From the NCBI GenBank assembly GCA_026707045.1, contig JAPOXO010000124.1, positions 31,707 through 95,706 of the forward strand: a stretch of 64,000 bases of DNA, read 5' to 3'. Made by a program: the position numbers and the translations under genes. This document shows positions 18,670-27,948 of this stretch, one piece after another (position 1 is the stretch's first letter; each line of letters begins with the position of its first letter). The notes beneath the pieces were generated by a model. The model saw nothing but the letters and a program-made list of their open reading frames with translations. It searched no databases and had not been told where the DNA came from. Source of the stretch: Gammaproteobacteria bacterium (GTDB lineage: Bacteria; Pseudomonadota; Gammaproteobacteria; Pseudomonadales; Azotimanducaceae).

Positions 18670-19755
18670 TCAGTCAAACACGATGACGCTGCGAGCTTCT
18701 TCGCCTGTCTCAAGCTGTGCAAGAGCGTCGTTCACATCTTCAATCTTGATTCTCCTACTGACCAAGTCGTCTAGATGCAATGATCCTTGCATATAGAAAT
18801 CAACGAAGCGGGGCATATCTACGCGAAACCGGTTGGAGCCCATCATCGATCCTTGTAGAGCTTTTTCCTGAAGAAAATCAGGTCCGTGCAAGGAGACCAT
18901 CTCACCTGGCGGGATCATGCCTATGACTGTCGCAGTGCCTCCAGCACGTAACATGCGAAACGCTTGCTCTGCTGCAATCTTGAGTCCAATTGCCTCGAAC
19001 GAATAGTGGACACCTCCGTCTGTCAGATCTCTAACAGCCTGTACAGGATCGGATTCCGATGCATTCACGCAATCAGTAGCACCAAATGTCTTCGCTAGCT
19101 CTAACTTGGACGCAATACGGTCGATTGCGATAATCCTCCCTGCTCCTGCAATCGCTGCACCGTTTACACACGAAAGACCTACCCCGCCACATCCAATAAC
19201 AGCCACTGTCGCACCGGGCTCGACTCCCGCAGTATGAATCACCGCGCCAATTCCGGTAGTCACCCCACAACCAATCAACGCTGCTCGATCCATTGGCATG
19301 TCGTCTCGAATTTTCGCGATTGAATGTTCGTGTACCAGCATGAGCTCGCAAAAAGATCCGAGATCAGCAAACTGGACCAGACTGCTACCAGCCTGAGAAA
19401 GGCGAGGTTCTTGTTCGGACCCGCGTCTTGTCTCAGAAGACTGGCACAACGACATGTGCCCAGTCAGACAATACTCACAATGTCCGCAAAAAACAGACAG
19501 GCAGGTGATTACATGATCTCCTGCCTTGACGTACGAGACGTCGGAACCCACTTCCTCGACGATGCCTGCCGATTCGTGACCCAGAACCATGGGAGGTCGG
19601 CTTGGATAGGTTCCGTTGTAGAAGTGCAAGTCAGAGTGACAGACTCCTGCGGCTTTTGTTCGTACAAGAACCTCACGCGGACCTGGTTTCGCGATGTCAA
19701 TTTCTTCAATTTCCATTGGCCTATTGACTTGCCGAAATACAGCTGCGTTTGCCAT
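18670..19755 (-). CDS. Zinc-dependent alcohol dehydrogenase (MDR family)
   Basis: Medium-chain NAD(P)-dependent dehydrogenase, 361 aa. Catalytic zinc ligands are Cys39 ('GVCHSD') and His60-Glu61 ('GHES'). The structural zinc is bound by Cys90, Cys93, Cys96 and Cys104. The Rossmann motif is 'AVIGCGGVGLS'. The sequence resembles class III-like bacterial alcohol dehydrogenases with a 'GCGVTTGIGAV' block. It probably oxidises a primary or aromatic alcohol; the exact substrate is unknown. It shares strand and neighbourhood with the FAH-family gene and pdxA. Confidence 0.9.
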   Translation of the reverse strand: MANAAVFRQVNRPMEIEEIDIAKPGPREVLVRTKAAGVCHSDLHFYNGTYPSRPPMVLGHESAGIVEEVGSDVSYVKAGDHVITCLSVFCGHCEYCLTGHMSLCQSSETRRGSEQEPRLSQAGSSLVQFADLGSFCELMLVHEHSIAKIRDDMPMDRAALIGCGVTTGIGAVIHTAGVEPGATVAVIGCGGVGLSCVNGAAIAGAGRIIAIDRIASKLELAKTFGATDCVNASESDPVQAVRDLTDGGVHYSFEAIGLKIAAEQAFRMLRAGGTATVIGMIPPGEMVSLHGPDFLQEKALQGSMMGSNRFRVDMPRFVDFYMQGSLHLDDLVSRRIKIEDVNDALAQLETGEEARSVIVFD

Positions 19756-19872
19756 GATCAGTTCCTTGTGATGAATTCTTGACTAGTGACGCAATTCACG
19801 CCCTTTTCAACCATAAAAGTCCTTGCGCGATGCCGAATCTCACAGTTGCCGCAAATATACCAACGTTCTCTT

Positions 19873-20847
19873 CTAATAGGAAACTGTTAGGCTTCCTGTG
19901 GACAATGCAACAGCTGCATCAATTGCTGCGAGAGTGCTTCGTGGGTCAGCAATACCTTTCCCAGCTATGTCAAACGCTGTCCCATGATCGACAGACGTGC
20001 GTACAAACGGAATACCTAACGTAGCCGAAATGCTCTCGTGAAAATTGTGAACTTTGACGGCGATGTGACCTTGATCGTGGTACATAGCTAACACCACATC
20101 GAATTCTCCGCCGATTGCCTTGTTGAAGATCGAGTCAGAGGGAAAGGGTCCCATTGCTTGAATTCCTTCCTTTTGAGCTTCTTCAACAGCTGGAACCAGC
20201 TCATCCAACTCTTCCCTGCCTAATAGTCCTCCTTCGCCTCCGTGAGGATTTAGGGCCGCAACTCCGATTCTAGCGTTGGGTAGTCCCCAGGCTTCAAAAG
20301 TTGATGAACAGAGACGAAGCTTCTCCAGTACATTCTCTCGTGTAACAAAACGAGCGGCCTCGATGAGTGACTTATGGGTGGATAGATGCACAACACGTAA
20401 ACCGGGAGTCATGAGCATTGTTGCCACTGACTCCGCATTTGTTAGTCGGCCGAGAATTTCTTGATGCCCAATGTCGGTATAGCCCGCTGCATTTATCGCT
20501 TCTTTATGCAGAGGACACGTCATGATCGCTTGAATGTCGTTGGCCAGAGCGTCGGCGATGGCTCGCTCAACGGACTCAACGGCAACCTTTCCGCACGCCG
20601 CCATGACTTTGCCAAACTCGAACGCACTAGGCTTTGCCAGCCCAATATCCACAAACTCCAATGCATTGGCGGTATCCAAGTCCACTCCACCAGCGGCAGC
20701 CCCGTCTTGGAACGCCCATTCGCAACCGTAAAGCACAGGCTCACACCTGTTCTGAACTTCAGGCAAAACCTTAGCCAGAACTTCAGTCCCGATACCTGCC
20801 GGGTCTCCTAGGGTAATACCTATCTTTGGCCGTTCACCAGTATCCAT
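19873..20847 (-). CDS. pdxA: 4-hydroxythreonine-4-phosphate dehydrogenase
   Basis: Catalyses NAD-dependent oxidation and decarboxylation of 4-phosphohydroxy-L-threonine in the DXP-dependent route to pyridoxal phosphate. 324 aa. Family motifs: 'GDPAGIGTE' at 14-22, 'DIGHQEIL' (phosphate/metal region), 'ALNPHGGEGG', 'MYHDQGHIAVK' and 'TSVDHGTAFDIAGKG' near the C-terminus. The metal-binding histidines are present. It lies 24 bases downstream of ribB, so the two vitamin-pathway genes are probably cotranscribed. Some PdxA homologues (PdxA2) act in catabolism; the catabolic neighbours leave that possibility open. Confidence 0.92.
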   Translation of the reverse strand: MDTGERPKIGITLGDPAGIGTEVLAKVLPEVQNRCEPVLYGCEWAFQDGAAAGGVDLDTANALEFVDIGLAKPSAFEFGKVMAACGKVAVESVERAIADALANDIQAIMTCPLHKEAINAAGYTDIGHQEILGRLTNAESVATMLMTPGLRVVHLSTHKSLIEAARFVTRENVLEKLRLCSSTFEAWGLPNARIGVAALNPHGGEGGLLGREELDELVPAVEEAQKEGIQAMGPFPSDSIFNKAIGGEFDVVLAMYHDQGHIAVKVHNFHESISATLGIPFVRTSVDHGTAFDIAGKGIADPRSTLAAIDAAVALSTGSLTVSY

Positions 20848-20871
20848 TTCTATTCCTAAACTGCTTTGAAC

Positions 20872-21963
20872 TCATTCAATCAACTCAACGCCTTTCACAC
20901 TCAGTCCAAATCCTTCCAAACCCACGTAGTCAACCTTTCGACCTGCGAGAATCCGAATATTCGAGAGTCTCAAGTCTCGAAGAATCTGTGCCCCGACCCC
21001 AATTTCCAACCATTCGCGCGCCCGCAAAGACTCCCGGCTCCCCTTTTCACCATGTAAGCGATCCAGAGGAACTCCCGCAAAACCGCCTCTCAGGTAGATG
21101 AAAACACCCGCTCCCGCTTGAACAAGCCTCTCCATAGCAACGTCTACTAAACGAGATTCGTGCTCGTCTTGGGGACCAAAGATGTCTTCTACTAGTTTCT
21201 CTCGGTGAATCCGCACTAGCGTGTCGCTTGATGGGTCGAGACTGCCGAACACCAAAGCAAGGTGCTCTGCGTCTTCAAACTTAGTCCGGTACGAATATCC
21301 GGTTGCAACACCAACTCGGGTCTGAACTGAGAACTCATGAATTCGTTCCACCAAGTTTTCTCGACGTTGCCGCCATGCAATGAGGTCTGCAATCGAGATG
21401 ATGCACAGTTCATGCTGTCTTGAGAATTCGAGAAGTTCAGGAAGCCTCATCACGCTTCCATCATCGTTTACTAGTTCAGCAAGGACTCCAACGGGAGCAC
21501 ATCCCGCCAATCCGGCAAGGTCTAGTGCGGCTTCAGTGTGACCCGATCGAACCAAGACTCCTCCCCTACGTGCCACCAATGGAAATATGTGACCGGGACG
21601 AACAAAATCGGTTGCCTGAGTATTGTTGCTAGCGAGCGCTTGCACAGTGTTCGCACGTTCTTCGGCGGATATTCCTGTTGATAGTCCTTGTTTGTAGTCG
21701 ATGCTGACAGTAAAGGCGGTCGCCAGAGGCGCATCGTTTCGAGAAACCATAGGCTCTAGGCGCAATCGATCAGCTTGTTCCTGGTCAATTGGTGTACACA
21801 GCAGTCCGCTTGTGTGGCGGACCATGAAAGCAATCTTTTCGGCTGTTGCTTTGGCGGCGGCCATGATTAGATCGCCTTCGTTTTCGCGATCTTCATCGTC
21901 TACAACCACTACTAATTCGCCGCGAGCGATCGCGGAAATTGCTTCGTCAACTCTGTTGAACAA
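20872..21963 (-). CDS. ribB: 3,4-dihydroxy-2-butanone-4-phosphate synthase with degenerate GTP-cyclohydrolase II domain
   Basis: N-terminal half (residues 1-205) is a complete RibB: 'DDEDRENEGDL' at 22-32, 'HTSGLLC', 'RPGHIFPLVARRGGVLVR' and 'HTEAALDLA'. It makes the four-carbon riboflavin precursor from ribulose 5-phosphate. The C-terminal half (about 210-363) has the fold of GTP cyclohydrolase II but lacks the zinc cysteines of the C-x10-C-x-C motif and the usual 'RVHSEC' block; at that place it reads 'LVRIHREKLVEDIFG'. So it should not open GTP. This decayed-fusion form is known in many Proteobacteria, which carry a separate RibA. No FMN riboswitch is visible upstream. pdxA follows after 24 bases. 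Confidence 0.92.
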   Translation of the reverse strand: MFNRVDEAISAIARGELVVVVDDEDRENEGDLIMAAAKATAEKIAFMVRHTSGLLCTPIDQEQADRLRLEPMVSRNDAPLATAFTVSIDYKQGLSTGISAEERANTVQALASNNTQATDFVRPGHIFPLVARRGGVLVRSGHTEAALDLAGLAGCAPVGVLAELVNDDGSVMRLPELLEFSRQHELCIISIADLIAWRQRRENLVERIHEFSVQTRVGVATGYSYRTKFEDAEHLALVFGSLDPSSDTLVRIHREKLVEDIFGPQDEHESRLVDVAMERLVQAGAGVFIYLRGGFAGVPLDRLHGEKGSRESLRAREWLEIGVGAQILRDLRLSNIRILAGRKVDYVGLEGFGLSVKGVELIE

Positions 21964-22064
21964 TACGGATATCTCACTAGCTACGGAGCTTTAGTCGGGC
22001 TTTAGGGTATCACGCACACTATCTGGCACATGCCCAACCACGTATCGGGATGAACACAGCGAAC

Positions 22065-23273
22065 TTAAAGAACTCCCGATCGCCGGTAATCGTCGACTGA
22101 TTCTCTCCTCAAGCCTAACAATTCCCCATAAACCGCTTCATTGTCTTGTCCAATCTCTCTAGGCAGTGTGGGATCCGGCGGTCTAACACCCTCAAATTGA
22201 ATGGGTGTGCCAAACAACATCATTGATCGGTTTGATTTATCAGTGACTTCCTTCAACATTCCGCGTGCCAGAAGATGCCGATCACTTAGCACGTCTGAGA
22301 GCGTCTGTACTGGAGAACACGGAACTCCAAAAAGCTGACACAATTCGAACACTTCTTGTGTCGAACGCGATGCCGTCCAGTCAAGTACGACAGCATCAGT
22401 GCGATCCATATTTTTCGATCTAGCTTCCATATTCGCAAACAATTCGTCGTGAAGTAGATCTGGACTTTCCATCGCGGCTACCAACTTGCGCCAGTGACCC
22501 TCGCGAATGCAAATGATTGCCACGTGTCCGTCGCGTGTTTCATAAATGTTGTAGGGTGCGATTGCCCTAGCTTGGTGGTGGTTGCCTGTACGTGGCGGAT
22601 TCCCCCCTGTTCTGTAGTACGCGCCAATTGCTGAGCAGAGGGTTGGAATTACCGCATCTTGCATGGCAATGTCGAGAACGGCACCCAATCCAGTTCGTTC
22701 TCTACGATACAGTGCCGAGGTTATCGCACCGTATAAATGGACTCCCCCAAGCATGTCGCATATCGCTGGACCTGACTTAAGAGGAGGATCTCCCTCGTAG
22801 CCCGTAACCGAAACGACTCCCGACATTGCCTGCACGGTGACGTCCATCGCCAAGTAGTCGGCATGCGGGCCGTTCTGTCCGTAACCGGTGCCCGAGGCAT
22901 ATATCAGTCGAGGATTGATAGCCATAAGTTCTTCGCTTCCAATACCGTACTTGGCCATCGTCCCAGGACGGTAGTTTTCAAGAAGTACATCCACATGTCG
23001 AACCATTTCTTTGAGCAATCGCTGCCCATCCGGTCGCTTGAAATTCAAAGTGATCGTTTCTTTGTTTCCGTTAAGTGCACGGAATGGATATCCCTCCCCT
23101 GAAGAGGCCGTTGAGTTTCTGAGCGTTTCACCAATCGGACTTTCGACTTTGATCACCCTGGCGCCCGCCATGGCCAACAAATGACCGCAATATGGACCGT
23201 TATAGATTTGACCGAAGTCCAGTACGGTAACGCCGGTCAGAGGTCGGTCACTAGCTAAATTCCTCGTATCCAT
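22065..23273 (-). CDS. CaiB/BaiF family CoA-transferase
   Basis: Class III CoA-transferase moving CoA between carboxylic acids. N-terminal family motif 'LDFGQIYNGPYCGHLLAMAGARVIKVE' (shown in part: LDFGQIYNGPYC), with the catalytic aspartate most likely in 'LAMDVTVQAMSG'. 402 aa from the ATG at 23273, which has AAGGGA just upstream; a TTG 30 bases earlier is in frame but has no such site. The C-terminal 'GVPCSPVQTLSDVLSD' is typical. The substrate is not predictable. A second family member lies at 38.1 kb. The tRNA-Arg gene lies upstream in the other direction. Confidence 0.9.
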   Translation of the reverse strand: MDTRNLASDRPLTGVTVLDFGQIYNGPYCGHLLAMAGARVIKVESPIGETLRNSTASSGEGYPFRALNGNKETITLNFKRPDGQRLLKEMVRHVDVLLENYRPGTMAKYGIGSEELMAINPRLIYASGTGYGQNGPHADYLAMDVTVQAMSGVVSVTGYEGDPPLKSGPAICDMLGGVHLYGAITSALYRRERTGLGAVLDIAMQDAVIPTLCSAIGAYYRTGGNPPRTGNHHQARAIAPYNIYETRDGHVAIICIREGHWRKLVAAMESPDLLHDELFANMEARSKNMDRTDAVVLDWTASRSTQEVFELCQLFGVPCSPVQTLSDVLSDRHLLARGMLKEVTDKSNRSMMLFGTPIQFEGVRPPDPTLPREIGQDNEAVYGELLGLRRESVDDYRRSGVL

Positions 23274-23336
23274 TGTTTCCCTTGTTTCCTCGTCGAACTC
23301 CAAGCAAATTGCTTCTTATAATCTCAGGCATCGCTA

Positions 23337-23413
23337 GCGCCCGTAGCTCAACTGGATAGAGCACCAGGCTTCGAACCTGGGGGTTCGGGGTTCGAGTCCC
23401 TGCGGGCGTACCA
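23337..23413 (+). tRNA. tRNA-Arg (anticodon TCG)
   Basis: A 77-nt cloverleaf. Acceptor stem GCGCCCG pairs with CGGGCGT (one G-T at the end), D-arm GCTC/GAGC, anticodon stem CCAGG/CCTGG with loop CTTCGAA giving anticodon TCG (reads CGA and related Arg codons), T-arm CGGGG/CCCTG with loop TTCGAGT. Discriminator A and CCA are encoded. It is not a selenocysteine tRNA (wrong anticodon, normal arm lengths). A short hairpin CGTTA-CGGC-TAACG follows without a T-run. Confidence 0.96.
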
Positions 23414-23482
23414 GCCCACTTCGTTACGGCTAACGGACTTCGTTCAGTTTCTGATCTACAAAGAACGATCTACACCGAGCGA

Positions 23483-24928
23483 TTAAGCGGTTTTCTGACT
23501 ATTCAGTATAGATTTCGCAGATTGGGCGATTCTGGTTCCTTCAAAAAACTCCGGATTCGTTTCACCCCAAAACTTGACCGGATTTTCAAAGACAAATCGT
23601 CGGAAGTCATCCAAAGTGATGTTTTCATGTTCAACTAATTCGTACGCCTCAGGAAGGACATCCGCCATGTTTTGAACATCAAAGTGACCAATGTCGGAAC
23701 CAAATAACGCTTTGATCTCCGCCCCGAGCGGGTTGTTCTTGCGATTGAATGCCCAAGCGTTGGAGCTGTCGTCCGCCTCGCACCCAAAGTAGAACCTATC
23801 TACGAAGAGTTCAAGAAAGTCGTCCTCCTTGCCAATTTCGCAGCGCGAATAGTCGTCCACCTCTTCAATCCCTCCTGTGGTGCGCCCATCATTCCTTGTA
23901 CTTATGCTCTTGCGCTCCTTCACCGCAGTTGCCATCTCAGGTCCGCCGTACTGCTCCGCCAAGTCTTCCAACATTCCGACATCTAGGTTGCCCGGATCGG
24001 TGAACGACAAGGCTTCTTGGTTTCGGATGCGCCAATGCCCAATGAGGTCGGCATAAAGCAAACACGCAAAACCCACACCACCTTCTAAAAATGCGAAGTT
24101 CAAGTCTGAGAACCGTCGCGTAACTCCTCCGAGGAAGAGTGCTTTGCAGACAGCCTCTGACGCTGCCGCAAAGTGTCCAATGTGGTTGTAACAGAAGTTT
24201 GACACGGACATGCGGAACGCTCGGCCACGGGATCCTCGATGAAAGGTTGGTGAAACCTTGAGCTCTCGACACTTTTGCCAGACAGGGTCATAATCGTAAG
24301 CGCTGTCAATTCCAAACATGTCGAACCAACGGACCATGTCCACGGCGTTTGGCTGCGATTCTTCTACGGCAGGTACGGGTCTGTCAATCATGCTGTTCAG
24401 CATCACGACTTTGTAGCCCAATTCCTGAACTGCATGTTCAAGTTCCGCAATTGCTTCTTCAGGTTCGTGCATGGGAATTACGGCTGCTGGAGTAATGCGA
24501 TCACGAAGCGGATCGAAGAGATCAGCGCAATAGATATTGAACGCTCTGCACGCCGCAATTCGGGATTCTCGATCATTGACCCGAGGCAATCCCAAACCCA
24601 TTGTGGGATACAGGATTGCAAAGTCGATGCCGAATTCATCCAGGCGTTCGTACAAGAGCTTGGGCATCATGGCAGTCGCTCTGTCTCGTGTGTTCTTGGT
24701 CGGAGCGCCCCAAAACGCCTCCTGAGCAACATTTTCCCGCCTGCGTTCAGCGGGTGTCATTTGCAAGCTTTTCCCTACTCGGCCTCCATTAGCTCGCACT
24801 GCATTGGTAGCAACCGGTCCGCCGATCTTGCGCATCGCTTCAACAACCACGGGTCCGTACTCGAGCCAATGTCCGTCCGCATCAATTACCGGATGGCCAA
24901 GATCTGACCGCAAATTCCTTGCGTCCAT
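23483..24928 (-). CDS. Amidohydrolase-superfamily protein (ACMSD-like)
   Basis: Metal-dependent hydrolase or decarboxylase of the amidohydrolase superfamily, 481 aa. The N-terminal motif is 'HPVIDADGHWLEYG', where superfamily members usually have DxH or HxH metal ligands; here D-x-D-G-H. Further conserved spots are 'FAILYPTMGLGLPRV', 'VSPTFHRGSRGR' (His), 'FAFLEGGVGF' and 'LFGSDIGHFDV' (catalytic Asp). The frame begins at 25081, but the ATG at 24928 has an AGAGG site and starts at the conserved N-terminus. Related proteins include 2-amino-3-carboxymuconate semialdehyde decarboxylase and many uncharacterised marine proteins. The substrate is unknown. Confidence 0.85.
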   Translation of the reverse strand: MDARNLRSDLGHPVIDADGHWLEYGPVVVEAMRKIGGPVATNAVRANGGRVGKSLQMTPAERRRENVAQEAFWGAPTKNTRDRATAMMPKLLYERLDEFGIDFAILYPTMGLGLPRVNDRESRIAACRAFNIYCADLFDPLRDRITPAAVIPMHEPEEAIAELEHAVQELGYKVVMLNSMIDRPVPAVEESQPNAVDMVRWFDMFGIDSAYDYDPVWQKCRELKVSPTFHRGSRGRAFRMSVSNFCYNHIGHFAAASEAVCKALFLGGVTRRFSDLNFAFLEGGVGFACLLYADLIGHWRIRNQEALSFTDPGNLDVGMLEDLAEQYGGPEMATAVKERKSISTRNDGRTTGGIEEVDDYSRCEIGKEDDFLELFVDRFYFGCEADDSSNAWAFNRKNNPLGAEIKALFGSDIGHFDVQNMADVLPEAYELVEHENITLDDFRRFVFENPVKFWGETNPEFFEGTRIAQSAKSILNSQKTA

Positions 24929-25214
24929 ACCAAATTTCCTCTTGCTCAGCGTCGATTTTGTGCCTAACAATGCAACTCCGACAGCTATGCACTTATAGTA
25001 CGAGAAGTGGGTACCTGTTGGCAGATCAGAATCAATGGCGCGCCGCAGTTCGCATTTTGATTCCTTGACGCCATGGACCACAATTAGCTGTTGGGACTAA
25101 TGATCTACCTTTTCGTGATCTACTGTAGTCAGAAGTGTTCCTCCCAACCACCCCTCTCAACTTTGCTATTCTCAGTCGAACGGACGTATCCGTATAGTCC
25201 TATCGAACATCGAG

Positions 25215-25838
25215 ATGATTCTCTTACTGAAGGTCTTGGTTTTTCCAAAACGTGTCTTCGACGAGATTCGAGAGCAATCTCCATACAAACTTCCGTTGTG
25301 GTCGATTCTCATCGTGGGATTTGTCTGTTTCCTGCTAGCGGTCATCGAGTTCAAGTTCACCTACTACATTGCTCAAGCTGTATTCGTGTCGCTAGTTATG
25401 GCCCTTTGGAATTCGATTGTTTCGTTAGTCGTACTGATGAGTTGGGCAAGCTACTACTGGATCGCAAGCAAGTCTTTCAAGATCGACATTGGTTGGCATA
25501 ACTGGTTTTGTTTCACCTGCTGGACCGTAGTGCCTTCGATCTTAGGGTCGATTGCGAATGCACTGATCTTGCAGTTTGCAGTCACCGACCCCATCGAAGT
25601 TCTCAATCCGTATCCATGGTTTGGATGGTTTGGAATGACGTTTCTTTCGATCTTTTGGCTACCGATTCCTCTGGTTTGGTCGCTATATATTGCTGTGAAT
25701 GGCTTCATGAGTTGGACGAGCAAGGGACTAGGGTTCAGCATCGTGGTTGTGGTAACTCCAGCTGCAGTGCTTACTTTGCTTCAAGCGTTTCCATCTGTTC
25801 CAATCATTTCGGATTTTGTTCGACTCACGTCGTTTTGA
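25215..25838 (+). CDS. Yip1-domain-like membrane protein
   Basis: Integral membrane protein of 207 aa with about five hydrophobic helices. It has the short N-terminal amphipathic segment ('VFPKRVFDEIREQSPYKLPLW', in part VFPKRVFDEI) that resembles the start of bacterial Yip1-family proteins, where 'P..tf..i' precedes the first helix. No catalytic residues are visible and the role is unknown. It is followed by the acetoin-dehydrogenase-like operon on the same strand (108 bases), which is probably separate. Confidence 0.65.
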   Translation: MILLLKVLVFPKRVFDEIREQSPYKLPLWSILIVGFVCFLLAVIEFKFTYYIAQAVFVSLVMALWNSIVSLVVLMSWASYYWIASKSFKIDIGWHNWFCFTCWTVVPSILGSIANALILQFAVTDPIEVLNPYPWFGWFGMTFLSIFWLPIPLVWSLYIAVNGFMSWTSKGLGFSIVVVVTPAAVLTLLQAFPSVPIISDFVRLTSF

Positions 25839-25946
25839 TTTACTTATAGGTAGCTGATTCACAGACATTGAGAGTATGCAGACTAAAATCCCAGAAGAAT
25901 CCCTACATGCTGGGCAAAAGTACTAGCGATTCAAGTAAGGAACGAT

Positions 25947-26912
25947 ATGGATATTGATGACCCTACTCTGCTCGATATTCACCTTCGGATGGTTCGTATT
26001 CGAACTTTCGAAACCGAGGCTGGCAGACTTGCGGAAGCCGGAAAAATACCCGGTGCGTTGCATCTATATGTCGGCCAAGAAGCAATCGCGGCAGGCGTGA
26101 TGTCCCAGCTCTCCAACCAGGATTGGATTACAAGTACACATCGCGGACACGGTCACCTGATCGCCAAGGGTGGCGAATATGGTCCCATGTTTGCAGAGCT
26201 CTTTGGCAAGGCAACGGGATACTGCAAAGGAAAAGGCGGAAGCATGCACATTTCCAATATGGACTTGGGCATGCTGGGAGCAAATGGAATCGTAGGAGCG
26301 GGGCCTCCTATCGCAGTTGGAGCGGCATTTTCAATCAAGTATCGACAAGCAGACAACGTTGCAGTCACTTTCTTTGGAGACGGAGCTAGCAACGAAGGAT
26401 CGTTTCACGAAGCTGCGAACATGGCTTCCCTCTATAAACTACCACTGTTGCTTGTTTGTGAAAACAACGGCTATGGAGAATACACTCCGCAAGAGTCCCA
26501 TCAAGCAATATCCGATGTAGCTGATCGAGCTGCAGGTTACGGAATGCCTGGTGTTGTCGTTGATGGCATGGATGCAATTGCTGTCTACGAATCGACACAT
26601 GCGGCTATAGAGAGAGCAAAAAGCGGAGACGGCCCTACTTTGTTGGAATGTAAGACCTATCGATTTTTTGATCATGTCGGAGTGCGGGGTATGGGCCTTT
26701 CCTATCGCTCGGACGAAGAGCTGGCAGAGTGGCAGAAACGCGATCCAATTCATATGTTTGAAGCAAGCTTGGATGAAATCGACGTTCTGAGCCTTGATCA
26801 AGCCCAAGCTATTCACGAAAAAGTTCTTGCGGATGTGCAAGAAGGAATAAAGTTTGCGGAGGATAGTCCCACACCTGATCCTTCCACTTTATTGGATGAT
26901 GTCTATGCATAA
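25947..26912 (+). CDS. acoA: 2-oxoacid / acetoin dehydrogenase E1 component, alpha subunit
   Basis: Thiamine-diphosphate-dependent E1 alpha. 321 aa, the size of AcoA or PdhA of alpha2beta2-type complexes. The ThDP/Mg site is 'FFGDGASNEGSFHEA' (GDG at 144-146, Asn149). 'RGHGHLIAKGG' and 'GKGGSMH' are the standard E1 alpha loops. With the beta chain it decarboxylates its substrate and passes the acyl group to the lipoyl arm of E2. The order E1 alpha, E1 beta, AcoX-like, E2 points to an acetoin-dehydrogenase-like complex rather than housekeeping pyruvate dehydrogenase. Substrate (acetoin, pyruvate or another 2-oxo compound) is inferred only from synteny. Confidence 0.88.
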   Translation: MDIDDPTLLDIHLRMVRIRTFETEAGRLAEAGKIPGALHLYVGQEAIAAGVMSQLSNQDWITSTHRGHGHLIAKGGEYGPMFAELFGKATGYCKGKGGSMHISNMDLGMLGANGIVGAGPPIAVGAAFSIKYRQADNVAVTFFGDGASNEGSFHEAANMASLYKLPLLLVCENNGYGEYTPQESHQAISDVADRAAGYGMPGVVVDGMDAIAVYESTHAAIERAKSGDGPTLLECKTYRFFDHVGVRGMGLSYRSDEELAEWQKRDPIHMFEASLDEIDVLSLDQAQAIHEKVLADVQEGIKFAEDSPTPDPSTLLDDVYA

Positions 26913-26940
26913 GTTCCACGTTCGCTGACGAGAAGCAACC

Positions 26941-27939
26941 ATGGCAACAAACGGAAACTCTGAAACTAGGGAACTCACCTATATCGCAGCGGTAGCGGAA
27001 GCGGTCCGTACCGTCCTGACCGAGCAGGACGACGCGTTTGTTGCTGGAGAAGACGTAGCGGGTGCGGGAGGAGTGTTCGGTTCGTTTCGAGGACTGCTGG
27101 ATACCTTCGGAGAGCAACGAGTGGTCGATACCCCCATTTCTGAGGAAGGGATAGTCGGCTTAGGTGTGGGCGCGGCGGCGACTGGTCTTCGGCCTGTAAT
27201 CGACATCATGTTTATGGATTTCATGGGCGAATGCATGGACGAGATTGCGAATCAGATGGCCAAGATGCGCTACATGTTTGGCGGATCCGCAAAACTCCCC
27301 ATCACTGTCTTGACAATGTCCGGTGGTGGGATCAACATGGCTGCACAACACTCCCAAAGTCTTGAAGCATGGATTTGCCACCTGCCCGGGCTTAAAGTCG
27401 TTGCACCTTCCACGCCCTACGATGTCAAAGGGCTCATTCTCTCAGCAGCGCGAGACGACAATCCAGTTTTTGTGGTGCTAAACAAGCTGTCGCTTCGAAA
27501 CCGAGGAAATGTGCCAGAGGATCCCTACGAAATCGAAATTGGAAGCGCACGAACAGTCCGCAGCGGCACCGATGTTTCAATACTTACCTACAGTCGAATG
27601 GTCTCGGAGGCAGAAAGCGCGGCCAAAGCTTTAGCAGATGACGACATCGATGTAGAGATCGTAGATCTACGATCTCTTCAACCTATGGACACTGAGGCGA
27701 TCCTCGAGTCGGTGCGAAAGACAAGTAGGGCTGTTGTTGTACACGAGGCCGTAAGGTTTGGTGGGCTTGGTGGAGAAATTGCAGCTCAGATTCAAGAACA
27801 CGCATTTGACTACCTTGACGCACCTGTAGCTCGTGTGGGTGCACCTTTCTCTCCAGTTCCGTTTAGTCCCGTGCTTGAGCAAGCGTATCTTCCCAACGCA
27901 CAAAGGATCGCTGAAGAAGTTCGACTGTTGTTTGGTTGA
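26941..27939 (+). CDS. acoB: 2-oxoacid / acetoin dehydrogenase E1 component, beta subunit
   Basis: 332-aa transketolase-like beta chain of the E1 heterotetramer. Landmarks: 'VFGSFRGLLDTFG', 'VVDTPISEEGIVGLGVGAA', 'MDFMGECMDEIANQMAKMRYM' (in part MDFMGECMDEI), and the C-terminal transketolase domain 'VVDLRSLQPMDTEAILESV'. It starts 28 bases after acoA and ends 9 bases before the AcoX-like gene, an evident operon. The E1 beta subunit shapes the ThDP pocket and contacts the E2 core. Confidence 0.9.
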   Translation: MATNGNSETRELTYIAAVAEAVRTVLTEQDDAFVAGEDVAGAGGVFGSFRGLLDTFGEQRVVDTPISEEGIVGLGVGAAATGLRPVIDIMFMDFMGECMDEIANQMAKMRYMFGGSAKLPITVLTMSGGGINMAAQHSQSLEAWICHLPGLKVVAPSTPYDVKGLILSAARDDNPVFVVLNKLSLRNRGNVPEDPYEIEIGSARTVRSGTDVSILTYSRMVSEAESAAKALADDDIDVEIVDLRSLQPMDTEAILESVRKTSRAVVVHEAVRFGGLGGEIAAQIQEHAFDYLDAPVARVGAPFSPVPFSPVLEQAYLPNAQRIAEEVRLLFG

Positions 27940-27948
27940 GGCTCAAGT

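Noticed and set aside
23337..23413. The tRNA as a possible selC
   Set aside because: Anticodon is TCG (Arg), arm lengths are normal; tRNA-Sec has a UCA anticodon and a long acceptor/T-stem.
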